A DNA stretch of 64,000 bases from Caballeronia glathei (GTDB taxonomy: Bacteria; Pseudomonadota; Gammaproteobacteria; Burkholderiales; Burkholderiaceae): NCBI RefSeq assembly GCF_000698595.1, contig NZ_JFHC01000001.1:310001-374000 (forward strand), read 5' to 3'. The position numbers were made by a program, and so were the translations under genes. Shown here one piece after another: positions 25,042 through 33,338 of this stretch (position 1 is the stretch's first letter; each line of letters begins with the position of its first letter). The notes under the pieces were generated by a model. That model worked only from the letters and a program-made list of their open reading frames with translations. It was not told the DNA's origin and did no database searches.

Positions 25042-25938
25042 ATGCGCCTTATCCCTGGCCAGACCGTCGCTTTCCAGATGTCGCAGTGTCTCGGCGACTC
25101 GCTGCTCGCGATGATCGTCGTCAACAATCTCGCTCGAAACGGCCACCGCGTAGTGGTGTTCGGCGACTACATCCACGCGCTGAAGGACTGGTTTCCGGCG
25201 TTCGAAGTGCATCCGACGGTCAAGCCGGAACAGGCCCGCGACCTGTTCGGCGGCTTCGACGTGCTTCTGCACGCGTATCCGCGCAATGTCGTCGACGGCG
25301 TGCGCGACTGGCATCGCAATGTACTCGTCATGGACGAGTGGCCGACGTTCCGGCAGGTCAAGACGATGGTGGACATTCACGTGGAGGTCTGCCGCGTGGA
25401 TCTGGGCCTGACTGACGTCGTGCCCGACAACGGCCTGACCGCGCCTGCTCATCTGCGGCACCGCTCGCACTCGAAGCGGGTCGTGATCCATCCGACCGCG
25501 AGCCTGCAGCGGAAAATGTGGCTGCCCGAGCGGTTCCTCACGCTGGCGCTGCAGCTGCGCGCGAGCGGCTTCGAGCCGGAGGTGATCGTCGCGCCGCCCG
25601 AGCGCGCGGACTGGGCGCATCTGCAGCAGCACGGCCTGCCGGTGCGCACGTTCGGCTCGCTGAACGAGGTGGCGGCGTGGATCCACGAATCCGCGTGGTT
25701 CATCGGAAACGACTCGGGGCTCGCGCACCTGGCGTCGAACGTCGGCGTGCCGGCGATCTCGCTGATGGTGCGCAACAAGATCGCCCGGCGCTGGCGGCCG
25801 GGCTGGACTTCGAGCCGCGCCGTGCTGCCCTTGCCGATCCTGCCCGGCAAAATCGCGAAGGACCTGCTGTGGCAGCGCTTTTTACCGGTGTCGCGGGTGC
25901 TGCGAGCCTTCGACGAGTTGCAGGCCGCCGTCCGCTGA
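25042..25938 (+). CDS. Glycosyltransferase family 9 (heptosyltransferase-like) protein
   Basis: A 298-residue GT-B fold glycosyltransferase. The N-terminal half contains MSQCLGDSLLAMIVVNNLARN. The C-terminal half has HPTASLQRKMWLPERF and FIGNDSGLAHLASNVGVPA, the nucleotide-sugar site of GT9 enzymes such as WaaC, WaaF and WaaQ. It probably adds a heptose or related sugar to a surface glycan, but no other LPS gene is adjacent. GGAGC precedes the ATG at 25042. It ends at a bidirectional terminator shared with lipA. Confidence 0.82.
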   Translation: MRLIPGQTVAFQMSQCLGDSLLAMIVVNNLARNGHRVVVFGDYIHALKDWFPAFEVHPTVKPEQARDLFGGFDVLLHAYPRNVVDGVRDWHRNVLVMDEWPTFRQVKTMVDIHVEVCRVDLGLTDVVPDNGLTAPAHLRHRSHSKRVVIHPTASLQRKMWLPERFLTLALQLRASGFEPEVIVAPPERADWAHLQQHGLPVRTFGSLNEVAAWIHESAWFIGNDSGLAHLASNVGVPAISLMVRNKIARRWRPGWTSSRAVLPLPILPGKIAKDLLWQRFLPVSRVLRAFDELQAAVR

Positions 25939-25960
25939 ACGGCCAGGCGGCAGGGGCAAC

Positions 25961-25992
25961 AAAAAAAAACCCACGTCGCCGTGGTTTTTTTT
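25961..25992 (+). terminator. Bidirectional intrinsic terminator
   Basis: A run of nine A, then CCACG-TCGC... pairing with CGTGG (25971-25975 with 25980-25984), then eight T. The stem is extended by A-T pairs. It separates the GT9 gene from the convergent lipA. Confidence 0.82.
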
Positions 25993-26013
25993 ATTGCATG
26001 ATCACGAATTCGC

Positions 26014-27021
26014 TCAGACGACGCCCGCGTCGTGCGCCTGCTGATCGGCGTGGTAGCTCGAGCGCACCATCGCGCCGACGGCCGCGTGCGTGAAACCCAT
26101 CTTGTACGCTTCTTCCTCGTACATCCTGAACGTATCGGGATGCACGTAGGCGCGCACCGGCAGATGGTGCTCCGACGGCTGGAGATACTGCCCGATCGTC
26201 AGCATGTCGACGTCGTGCGCGCGCAGATCGCGCATCACCTGAAGGATTTCCTCTTCGGTCTCGCCGAGACCGACCATCAGGCCCGATTTCGTCGCGACTT
26301 CGGGATGCAGCGCCTTGAAGTCCTTCAGCAGCTTGAGCGAGTGGTGATAATCCGACCCGGGGCGCGCTTCCTTGTACAGACGCGGCACCGTTTCGAGATT
26401 GTGATTCATCACGTCGGGCGGCGCGGCGGTGAGAATGCCGATCGCGCGATCGAGGCGCCCGCGGAAATCCGGCGTCAGGATTTCGATGCGCGTTTGCGGC
26501 GAATGCTCGCGCACCTGCCGGATGCATTCGACGAAGTGCGCCGCGCCGCCGTCGCGCAGGTCGTCGCGGTCGACGCTCGTGATCACCACGTACTTCAGCT
26601 TGAGCGCGCCGATGGTGCGCGCGAGATTCAGCGGCTCGTCGGCGTCCAGCGGATCGGGACGGCCGTGGCCCACGTCGCAGAACGGGCAGCGGCGGGTGCA
26701 CTTGTCGCCCATGATCATGAACGTCGCGGTGCCCTTGCCGAAACATTCGCCGATGTTCGGGCAGCTCGCTTCCTCACACACCGTATGCAGGTTGTGCTCG
26801 CGCAGAATCTGCTTGATCTCGTAGAAGCGCGAGCTGCCGGTTGCGGCTTTCACGCGAATCCAGTCGGGTTTCTTCAGCTTCTCGATCGGGACGATCTTGA
26901 TCGGAATGCGCGCCGTCTTGGCCTGCGCTTTCTGCTTGGCGGTGGCGTCGTAGGCGGCGGCGTTGGGCGCCGAAGCGGGGGCAGCGAGGTCGCCAGCCAG
27001 ATTTCCGGTTGCGTCAGTCAT
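26014..27021 (-). CDS. lipA: Lipoyl synthase
   Basis: A radical-SAM enzyme of 335 residues that inserts two sulfurs into octanoyl groups on lipoate-dependent proteins. The auxiliary cluster is bound by [12 protein letters not shown] (C82, C87, C93) and the radical-SAM cluster by CTRRCPFC (C108, C112, C115). The C-terminus has the conserved VRSSYHAD. The first 40 residues are a variable alanine-rich extension. It follows lipB on the minus strand after 13 bases, so the two act in sequence from one transcript. Confidence 0.96.
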   Translation of the reverse strand: MTDATGNLAGDLAAPASAPNAAAYDATAKQKAQAKTARIPIKIVPIEKLKKPDWIRVKAATGSSRFYEIKQILREHNLHTVCEEASCPNIGECFGKGTATFMIMGDKCTRRCPFCDVGHGRPDPLDADEPLNLARTIGALKLKYVVITSVDRDDLRDGGAAHFVECIRQVREHSPQTRIEILTPDFRGRLDRAIGILTAAPPDVMNHNLETVPRLYKEARPGSDYHHSLKLLKDFKALHPEVATKSGLMVGLGETEEEILQVMRDLRAHDVDMLTIGQYLQPSEHHLPVRAYVHPDTFRMYEEEAYKMGFTHAAVGAMVRSSYHADQQAHDAGVV

Positions 27022-27034
27022 TCGGTCGATCCAT

Positions 27035-27808
27035 TCAGACGGTCAGGCCGTCCTGCGGTTGAGCGGCGGCTGCGGAAATGCCGTCGATGTGGAGGGTAAG
27101 ACGTTCTGCAAGGCGCCCGGCCACTTCGTTCCAGCCGGCCGCGACGCCGAGCGTCGCCATGTCGACTGTTTCGAGTCCCGCGTAGCCGCATGGATTGATC
27201 GCGAGAAACGGTTGCAGGTCCATCTTCACGTTGAGACTTACGCCGTGGTAGCTGCAGCCGTTGCGGATCTTGAGGCCCAGCGCGGCGATCTTCGCGCCTT
27301 CGTGCAGCGCGTGGAGCCGGGCATCGGCTCCGCCCTGCTGCGGGTGCGCCACGTAGATTCCCGGGGCGCCAGCCTTACGGTCGGTTGCGAGATTATACGA
27401 CGCCAGCGTGTCGATCACGGCCGCCTCGATCCGCGAGACGAGTTCGCGGACCATCAGCCTTCGGCGGCGCAAGTCGAGCAGCAGATACGCAACCACCTGC
27501 CCCGGCCCGTGATACGTGATCTGGCCCCCGCGATCGACCTTGACGAGCGGAATGCCGCTGTCGGCGATCAGCAGGTGCGCCGGATCGCCGGCGAGACCGA
27601 GCGTGAACACGCGCGGATGCTCGACGAGCCAGATTTCATCGGGGGTGTCGGGCGTGCGGGCGGCGGTGAACGCGCGCATCGCGTCGAAGCTGTCGGTGTA
27701 GGGTTCGAGCCCGCGCCAGCGCACCGTGACGGGCTGCGCGCCGGAGCGCGGAGCGCTCCCGGCGGCGGGATCGGGGTTCAGCGGGGAGATGAGCGGCGTG
27801 GCGGACAT
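27035..27808 (-). CDS. lipB: Octanoyl-[acyl carrier protein]-protein octanoyltransferase
   Basis: LipB moves octanoate from acyl carrier protein to the E2 subunits and H-protein; LipA then inserts the sulfurs. The 257-residue product has [20 protein letters not shown] (about 92-111), [17 protein letters not shown] with the catalytic lysine, and the acyl-accepting cysteine in INPCGYAGL. The first 25 residues are a variable extension. Its usual neighbour DUF493 (YbeD) lies 1.6 kb upstream, separated by a DUF2917/LysR insertion. Confidence 0.94.
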   Translation of the reverse strand: MSATPLISPLNPDPAAGSAPRSGAQPVTVRWRGLEPYTDSFDAMRAFTAARTPDTPDEIWLVEHPRVFTLGLAGDPAHLLIADSGIPLVKVDRGGQITYHGPGQVVAYLLLDLRRRRLMVRELVSRIEAAVIDTLASYNLATDRKAGAPGIYVAHPQQGGADARLHALHEGAKIAALGLKIRNGCSYHGVSLNVKMDLQPFLAINPCGYAGLETVDMATLGVAAGWNEVAGRLAERLTLHIDGISAAAAQPQDGLTV

Positions 27809-27903
27809 TGTCCCGGTAGTTTACCGAAATCGTGCGGCGCCCGCCGGGGGTTCAGGCGCGACGATGGCGTCGGCCGAAGCTCGCCCGCCATCGCATCGCA
27901 GCG

Positions 27904-28230
27904 TCACACCGTCCGCCAGCCGGAGCGGAAGCGCGCGGCGAGCCGCTCCATGCTGGCCGCGAGCCACGTCATCGCGCGCTGGTCGCAGCGCGGCACGATC
28001 GTGAAGACGACGTGCGCCGGCCGATCCCCCTCCACGCTCAGCCAGAGACGCTCGCGCTCGCGCAGCTTGAGCTTGTCGCCGGGGGCAAGCCAGTAGTCTT
28101 CGGTGTCGTTGCTGCGGGTTGCCCAGACCGCCGCGCCGTGCACGGTCAGCCGCGTGCCGCGCACGATCCTCATCGGTACGGTTTCGCCGGGCTTGACCTC
28201 GAAGGTAACGCTTGTGGAAATTTCTCGCAT
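27904..28230 (-). CDS. DUF2917 domain protein
   Basis: A small protein of 108 residues. The recognisable part is the cupin-like beta-strand pattern of DUF2917: TVPMRIVRGTRLTVHGAAVW, then DYWLAPGDKLKLRERERLWLS. No catalytic motif or membrane segment. In this lineage DUF2917 genes are commonly divergent from LysR regulators, as here (LysR starts 253 bases away), which suggests that the LysR protein controls it. Function unknown. Confidence 0.75.
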   Translation of the reverse strand: MREISTSVTFEVKPGETVPMRIVRGTRLTVHGAAVWATRSNDTEDYWLAPGDKLKLRERERLWLSVEGDRPAHVVFTIVPRCDQRAMTWLAASMERLAARFRSGWRTV

Positions 28231-28349
28231 GATCGGCTCCGCCAGGGAGTGGTTTCGATGGCTACAATCGTATGCCCCATATGGCTCCCGGCAAAACGAG
28301 CAATTTTCACGGCTATGTGAGATATATTAGCAAGCGATCCAGCGGAACC

Positions 28350-28409
28350 TCTGGCTAGGACGAGCCTTGAAAAAAGCGTTTTCGCCTCGTGAATATTGAC
28401 GGTTCTCAT
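28350..28409 (-). pseudogene. Vestigial Phd/YefM-type antitoxin N-terminus
   Basis: An ATG with a good ribosome-binding site (GGGAG, 5 bases upstream) begins MRTVNIHEAKTLFSRLV, a near-exact match to the DNA-binding start of Phd/YefM antitoxins. After residue 17 the similarity stops: the frame continues as unrelated residues and no toxin gene follows. The frame remains open into the DUF2917 gene. I read this as the relic of a toxin-antitoxin locus. A dyad of GTGGAC/GTCCAC repeats just upstream could be its operator. Confidence 0.6.
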
Positions 28410-28421
28410 GGTTGCTCCCAG

Positions 28422-28446
28422 GTGGACCTAATCCACGTTGGTCCAC
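28422..28446. promoter_or_regulatory. GTGGA/TCCAC repeat cluster upstream of LysR
   Basis: GTGGA at 28422-28426 and TCCAC at 28432-28436 form a dyad; a second TCCAC at 28442-28446 follows exactly 10 bases later. They lie 37-61 bases before the LysR ATG and immediately upstream of the antitoxin relic. This is a candidate operator for LysR autoregulation or a leftover antitoxin operator. Confidence 0.45.
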
Positions 28447-28482
28447 ACCAATAGCGACGTCAAACCGCAGACCGACCCATTC

Positions 28483-29436
28483 ATGGACCTCCGCCACCTC
28501 CCCGCCCTCAACGCGCTGCGCGCCTTCGAAGCCGCCGCGCGCCACGAGAGCTTCTCGCGTGCCGCCGACGAGCTCTTCGTCACCCATGGCGCCGTGAGCC
28601 ACCAGATTCGCGCGCTCGAAGCCGAGCTCGGCGTGGCGCTTTTCACCCGCGACGGCAAGCGCGTGCGCCTGACCGACGGAGGCCGCCAGTACGCATCCGA
28701 CGTGCGCGCGGCACTCGTCACGCTCGCCGAAGCCACGCGCCAGGTGCGCTCGGGCGACCGCGACCGGCGGCTCGTCGTGTCGCTGCAGTCGTCGTTTTCG
28801 GCGCGCTGGGTGACGCCGCGCATCGGCGGGTTTATCGAAAGGCACCCGGAAATCGACCTCGAGCTGCTGTCGACGAACGCGCTCACCGATTTCACGCGCG
28901 ACGACGTCGATGTCGCGATCCGCTTCGGCCAGGGGAAATATGCGGGGCTGCACGTGGAGAAGCTGCTCGACGAGGTGTTTTTCCCCGTCTGCGCACCGGA
29001 CTACAACGACGGCAAGCTGCCCCGCACGCCCGCCGATCTCGCGAACCTCCAGCTCCTGCGTTCGAGCGACGAACTGTGGCGGCCATGGTTCGACACCGCC
29101 GGGCTCGCCGACATGGTCGAGCCGAAAAGGGGTGTTTTATATGAGGATTCGTCGAATCTGCTGCAGGCCGCGATCGATCGCCAGGGGATCGCGCTCGTGC
29201 GCCGCTCGCTCGCGATGCACGAAATCGTGGCGGGGCGGGTCGTGCGGCTTTTCAACGTCGACGGGCCGAGCCCGTGGACCTATTTTTTCGTCTGTCCGCC
29301 GGCGCTCCTGCAAACGGCGCGCGTGCAGGCGTTCCGCGCGTGGATTTTCAGCGAGTCCGAGCAGTTCAGGCTGATCTACGAGCGCACGCCGGCCGCGTGC
29401 GATGCGCCCGCCGCGCAGGTCAAAGTACGATCTTGA
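28483..29436 (+). CDS. LysR-family transcriptional regulator (GcvA-like)
   Basis: A 317-residue regulator: N-terminal winged HTH (LNALRAFEAAARHESFSRAA, then GAVSHQIRALEAELGVALF) and a LysR substrate-binding domain with the GcvA-type segments VSLQSSFSARWVTPRIG and FTRDDVDVAIRFG. The ATG at 28483 gives the usual MDLRHLPALNALRAF. It is divergent from DUF2917 and convergent with DUF493, overlapping the latter by 17 bases. The effector and targets are unknown; DUF2917 is the most likely target by position. Confidence 0.9.
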   Translation: MDLRHLPALNALRAFEAAARHESFSRAADELFVTHGAVSHQIRALEAELGVALFTRDGKRVRLTDGGRQYASDVRAALVTLAEATRQVRSGDRDRRLVVSLQSSFSARWVTPRIGGFIERHPEIDLELLSTNALTDFTRDDVDVAIRFGQGKYAGLHVEKLLDEVFFPVCAPDYNDGKLPRTPADLANLQLLRSSDELWRPWFDTAGLADMVEPKRGVLYEDSSNLLQAAIDRQGIALVRRSLAMHEIVAGRVVRLFNVDGPSPWTYFFVCPPALLQTARVQAFRAWIFSESEQFRLIYERTPAACDAPAAQVKVRS

Positions 29437-29710
29437 CCATCGGATGGCCGGTCAGCGCGCGATAGATGTCGTCGAGATGGGCGCGGCTCTGCGCGCGCAC
29501 GGTAACGGTGAGGCCGGTGTAGTTGCCGCCGGACGACGGCCGCGTCTCGATGCGCGTCACGTCGAATTCGCCGTCGAACTGGCGGATCACCGTGACGATC
29601 GTGTCCTGAAATTCCGGGTGCGTCTTGCCCATCACCTTGATCGGAAAGTCGCAGGGAAAATTGAACAGCGCGTCGGCGTCGGGGGTTTCGGGTTTGTCGG
29701 GGGTCGTCAT
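29420..29710 (-). CDS. DUF493 (YbeD-like) family protein
   Basis: A small cytoplasmic alpha/beta (ACT-like) protein of 96 residues. Diagnostic segments are FPCDFPIKVMGKTHPEF (17-33), RPSSGGNYTGLTVTVRA and ALTGHPMVKIVL at the C-terminus. In many proteobacteria the gene sits directly beside lipB; here it is next to the transaminase gene, 11 bases away, and the lipBA pair is displaced by an insertion. No biochemical role is established. Confidence 0.88.
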   Translation of the reverse strand: MTTPDKPETPDADALFNFPCDFPIKVMGKTHPEFQDTIVTVIRQFDGEFDVTRIETRPSSGGNYTGLTVTVRAQSRAHLDDIYRALTGHPMVKIVL

Positions 29711-29721
29711 GGCTTTCTCCT

Positions 29722-30648
29722 TCACTTGGGCGCGCCCGGACCGCGCTCGGACCATTCATGCAGTTCGCGCGCCTTCGCCCGCTGGTAGGCCTCATACAGT
29801 GCAGCATAGACCGCGCCGGGGCGGCCGGTCCCGACTGGCTTGCCGTCCAGCAGGGTGATCGGCATGACTTCCTTGGTAGCCGAGCTGATCATGATTTCGT
29901 CGGCGGCGCGCAGTTCGGCTTCGGTGATGTCGCGCTCCTCGAACGCAACGCCCGACTCCGCCGCCAGTTCCTCGACGAGCCGGTAGCGAATGCCTTCCAG
30001 AATGCGCGGCCCGCGCGGCGCGCCGGCAAGCCGGCCGTCCTTCACGACCCACACGTTCGACGACGACCCCTCGGTCAGGAGGCCGTCGCGCAACTGGATC
30101 GTTTCCAGCGCATCGTGTTCGACGGCATGCTGCGCCATCAGCACGTTGCCGAGCAGCGACACCGACTTGATATCGCAATGCAGCCAGCGCTTGTCCTCGG
30201 CGGTCACGGCGCTCGCGCCCTTGGCGCGGCTCGCGTCGCTCGGGAACGTGAGCGGCGTGACCATCATGAAGACGGTCGGCGTGAGCCCGGCCGGAAACGC
30301 GTGGCCGCGCTTCTTTGCGACACCGCGCGTCACCTGAATGTAGACGAGCGCGTCGCCTTCGCCCTGATTCGCGTCGATCGCACGCGCGATCAGCGAACGC
30401 CATCCGGCGTCGTCGAGCGGATTGTCGATACGGATCTTGCCGAGGCTGCGCGAGAGCCGCGCGAGATGCGCGGCGAGCCTGAACGGCGCGCGGCCGCCCG
30501 GCGTGGCATAGAGCGGCACGACTTCATAGACGCCGTCGCCGAAAATGAAGCCGCGATCGAGCACCGGAATGCGCGCTTCGGACAACGGCCCCCATTCGCC
30601 GTTCAGATAGACGACGGGATCGGCTTCAACGCTTCCTGGCTGGCTCAT
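29722..30648 (-). CDS. dat: D-amino acid aminotransferase (class IV PLP enzyme)
   Basis: A 308-residue fold-type IV transaminase. The PLP lysine is K161 in CDIKSVSLLGNVL; RGFIFGDGVYEVVP (32-45) and EGSSSNVWVV are the other family signatures. It probably exchanges amino groups between D-alanine and D-glutamate for peptidoglycan, which fits its position directly downstream of the D,D-carboxypeptidase dacC. A branched-chain or 4-amino-4-deoxychorismate role cannot be excluded from sequence. Confidence 0.85.
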   Translation of the reverse strand: MSQPGSVEADPVVYLNGEWGPLSEARIPVLDRGFIFGDGVYEVVPLYATPGGRAPFRLAAHLARLSRSLGKIRIDNPLDDAGWRSLIARAIDANQGEGDALVYIQVTRGVAKKRGHAFPAGLTPTVFMMVTPLTFPSDASRAKGASAVTAEDKRWLHCDIKSVSLLGNVLMAQHAVEHDALETIQLRDGLLTEGSSSNVWVVKDGRLAGAPRGPRILEGIRYRLVEELAAESGVAFEERDITEAELRAADEIMISSATKEVMPITLLDGKPVGTGRPGAVYAALYEAYQRAKARELHEWSERGPGAPK

Positions 30649-30701
30649 CGCGGCGGCTCCTCATTGCCTGTTGCTCATGTTGCTTGACGCTTCGCTTGCG
30701 C

Positions 30702-31928
30702 TCACTGCTTGCGCTTTTCCCACATCAGGAGCGCCGAGTCCCACAGGCGCCCGACGATGCCCGCCTCCGGCACGTCCTGCAGCGCGACGAGCGGGAACTG
30801 CGCGACTTCCTTGCCGTCCGCCATCATCTTGACGGTGCCGATCTGCTGGCCCTTCTTCACCGGCGCGACGATGAGCGGGTTGTGCGTCACGGTCGGCTTG
30901 ACCTTGTCGCCCATGCCCTTCGGCACGGTGATGTACTGATCGGTCGCGACGCCCGCCTTCACGTTGTTCTCGGCGCCCTTGTAGATGCGCGGCGACTCGA
31001 TCACCTGATCTGCCTTGTAGAGCCGCAGCGCATCGTAGGCGGTGTAGCCGTAGTTCAGCATCTTCAGGCTGTCCTGCACGCGGTTGTGCTCTTTCGGCTC
31101 GCCCATCATCACCGCCACCAGGCGCCGGTTCGCGTCGGGCACGCCCGTGAGCGGACGCTTCGCCGTGGCGATGAGGCAGTAGCCGGCCGCCTTGGTGTGG
31201 CCGGTCTTCAGGCCGTCAACGGTCGGATCGAGCCACAGCAGGCGGTTGCGGTTCGGCTGGCGGATCTTGTTGTAGGTGAAGTCCTTCACCGAGAAGATGT
31301 CGTAATACTCGGGGAAGTCGCGGATCAGGCGCGTGGAGAGCACCGAGAGATCGCCCGCCGTGGTGTAGTGCTGCGGATCGGGCATGCCGTTCACGTCGGC
31401 GTAGTGCGTGTTCTTCATGCCGATGTTCTTCGCGGCCGCGTTCATCAGCGCGACGAAGTTCGACTCGCTGCCGCCGACCAGTTCCGCGAGCGCGATCGCG
31501 GCGTCGTTGCCCGACTGCACGATCATGCCGTACACGAGATCGTGGACCGTCACCGGCTTGTTCGCCTCGACGAACATGCGCGACTCGTCGGTGCGCACGC
31601 GGCGCACGGACTCGCTCGGCATCACCGTCTGGTCCATGTTGATCTTCTTCGACTTCAGCGCGTCGAAGACGAGATACGCCGTCATCAGCTTGGTGAGGGA
31701 CGCCGGTTCGACGCGCTCGTCCGGATTGCCGGAGGCAAGCACCTGGTTGCTGGTGGCGTCGACGAGCACCCACGAGCGCGCGGTCACCTCGGGCGGCGGC
31801 ACCTGCCCGAACGCGCTGGCCGCGGCGAGCGTCGCGGGGAGCACGATTGCCGTGGTGACGGCGCGATGCAATGCGCGTTGATGTGACTCGGGGACGAAGA
31901 AGGACAGGCCGGAAGGGGAAAAGCGCAT
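30702..31928 (-). CDS. dacC: D-alanyl-D-alanine carboxypeptidase (PBP5/6 type)
   Basis: A periplasmic penicillin-binding protein of 408 residues. Signal peptide about 1-41 (cleavage after SAFGQ). Active site: SLTK with Ser77 and Lys80, SGN at 139-141 and KTG in DGLKTGHTKAAGY. A C-terminal beta domain and the amphipathic anchor LWDSALLMWEKRKQ follow. It removes the terminal D-Ala from peptidoglycan pentapeptides. The ATG at 31928 gives a sensible signal peptide; the upstream open frame is not homologous. Confidence 0.93.
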   Translation of the reverse strand: MRFSPSGLSFFVPESHQRALHRAVTTAIVLPATLAAASAFGQVPPPEVTARSWVLVDATSNQVLASGNPDERVEPASLTKLMTAYLVFDALKSKKINMDQTVMPSESVRRVRTDESRMFVEANKPVTVHDLVYGMIVQSGNDAAIALAELVGGSESNFVALMNAAAKNIGMKNTHYADVNGMPDPQHYTTAGDLSVLSTRLIRDFPEYYDIFSVKDFTYNKIRQPNRNRLLWLDPTVDGLKTGHTKAAGYCLIATAKRPLTGVPDANRRLVAVMMGEPKEHNRVQDSLKMLNYGYTAYDALRLYKADQVIESPRIYKGAENNVKAGVATDQYITVPKGMGDKVKPTVTHNPLIVAPVKKGQQIGTVKMMADGKEVAQFPLVALQDVPEAGIVGRLWDSALLMWEKRKQ

Positions 31929-32330
31929 AGGATCGGGTTGGCAGAAAAGGCTTCGGCGCTTCGTCGACGTCTTTTTGTAATCGGCGAGGCGCGGGTTGAA
32001 CAGGCGGACCGTCGGGCCGGTCGGGCGCGTTGTTTCGCTCGGGCAGCGGACGTACCGCGGGTGCCCCGAAAAAGCGCTCGTTGGACAGATGGCCGCGCGA
32101 TCGGTTCTCAAGCGGCGCCGAGGCGGGGCGAAGGCCGCGCCGGGCGCCAGATCGATCGCTGAACGGTCAGGTTGCAGCGTAAAAGTCTGCGACATTATAC
32201 GCGCCGCCCGATACCGCCTCGACGCGAAAACGGCCTACTGTGGCGCGGATTCGCGTTTTTCCCCGCGCGCAAACGAAAACGGCGCGGGCGAGCGAATCGC
32301 CTGCGCCGCATTTCGTGGCCCGCCCGTGCG
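31929..32330. other. Gap upstream of dacC
   Basis: A 402-base gap between the alpha/beta hydrolase gene and dacC, both on the minus strand. TATAAT on the minus strand at 32199-32194 is a plausible -10 for dacC, with a poor -35 and a leader of roughly 260 bases. I see no gene; the open frames are shadows of high GC. Confidence 0.5.
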
Positions 32331-32957
32331 TCAGCGCCAGGCGTCGACGATCACGCGCTTCAGGATGTGCAGCTTGCGGTGAAAAAAATGCTCGCCGCCG
32401 GGAATTACGACGACCGGCAGCTCCTGCGGCCGCGCCCAGTCGTAGACCGAGGCGATCGGCACCGTGTCGTCGACTTCGCCGTGAATGACGAGCGTGTTTT
32501 CCGGCACCTCGGCCACGTCCCAGTTGCTCACCGCCGTGCCGACGAACACCATCCGCTCGATGGGCTGCCCGGCCTCGCGCAACTGCTTCGCCACGTGCGA
32601 GAGCACGAACGTGCCGAACGAGAAGCCAGCCAGCACGAGCGGCGCGTCGGCCTGCCCGGGCTGCGCCTGCATGTGCGCGATCACCGCGCGCAGGTCGTCG
32701 CGCTCGCCGATGCCCTTGTCGTGCTCGCCCGCGGTCGCGCCGACGCCGCGAAAATTCGAGCGATACGTCGTGTAGCCGAGCTGCACGAGGGTGCGCGCCA
32801 GAGTCTGCGCGACCTTGTTGTCCATCGAGCCGCCGAAAAGCGGATGCGGATGCGCGACGAGCGCGATGCCGCGCGGCGTGCCGTCCGCGCGGTCGAGCGC
32901 CACTTCGATCTTGCCCGCGGGGCCGTCAATCAGGAATTTTTCGGTTTGTGCGTTCAT
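32331..32957 (-). CDS. Alpha/beta hydrolase (YpfH/dienelactone-hydrolase-like)
   Basis: A 208-residue serine hydrolase. The nucleophile elbow is GFSFGTF with Ser113; HPHPLFGGSMDN (36-47) is the oxyanion-hole segment; the acid and histidine lie in HGEVDDTVP and GGEHFFHRKL. No signal peptide. It is the last gene of a minus-strand block with a 2Fe-2S ferredoxin and a lipid transporter. The substrate is unknown; short-chain esterase or CocE/NonD-like activity is typical. Confidence 0.82.
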   Translation of the reverse strand: MNAQTEKFLIDGPAGKIEVALDRADGTPRGIALVAHPHPLFGGSMDNKVAQTLARTLVQLGYTTYRSNFRGVGATAGEHDKGIGERDDLRAVIAHMQAQPGQADAPLVLAGFSFGTFVLSHVAKQLREAGQPIERMVFVGTAVSNWDVAEVPENTLVIHGEVDDTVPIASVYDWARPQELPVVVIPGGEHFFHRKLHILKRVIVDAWR

Positions 32958-32974
32958 GCGTTCACGAGGCGCGC

Positions 32975-33310
32975 TCAGGCGGACGCCGGTTGGTCGATCA
33001 GAAGCCGCTCGACGATCTTGCCGTTCACAAGATGCGAGTCCACGATTTCGTCGATATCGCTTTCATCCACGTACGTGTACCACGTGCCCTCCGGATACAC
33101 GACCACCACCGGCCCGAGTTCGCAGCGCTCGAGGCACCCCGCCTTATTGATGCGGACCTTGCCGTCGCCCGCGAGCCCGAGCTGCTTCACGCGTTTCTTG
33201 GCGTGCTCCTGCATCGCCTGCGCGTTGCAGTTCGCGCAGCAAGGCCGCGGCGCATCGGCATCGCGCTGGTTCAGGCAGAAGAACACGTGATACTTGTAGA
33301 AGGGTTCCAT
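32975..33310 (-). CDS. Thioredoxin-like [2Fe-2S] ferredoxin
   Basis: A 111-residue Shethna-type ferredoxin with a thioredoxin fold. Candidate cluster ligands are Cys12, Cys24/25 and Cys59/Cys63, the last pair in NKAGCLERCELGPVVVV, the characteristic loop. It would carry electrons for an unidentified partner. It begins right after the VanZ-like gene and ends 17 bases before the hydrolase gene. The ATG at 33310 was chosen because homology begins there. Confidence 0.86.
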   Translation of the reverse strand: MEPFYKYHVFFCLNQRDADAPRPCCANCNAQAMQEHAKKRVKQLGLAGDGKVRINKAGCLERCELGPVVVVYPEGTWYTYVDESDIDEIVDSHLVNGKIVERLLIDQPASA

Positions 33311-33338
33311 GAGCGTCGGTGATGGGTGTGTCCGTCGA

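Noticed and set aside
28170..28409. 79-codon frame as an intact antitoxin gene
   Set aside because: Only the first 17 residues match Phd antitoxins; the rest is unrelated and runs into DUF2917, so I call it a relic.
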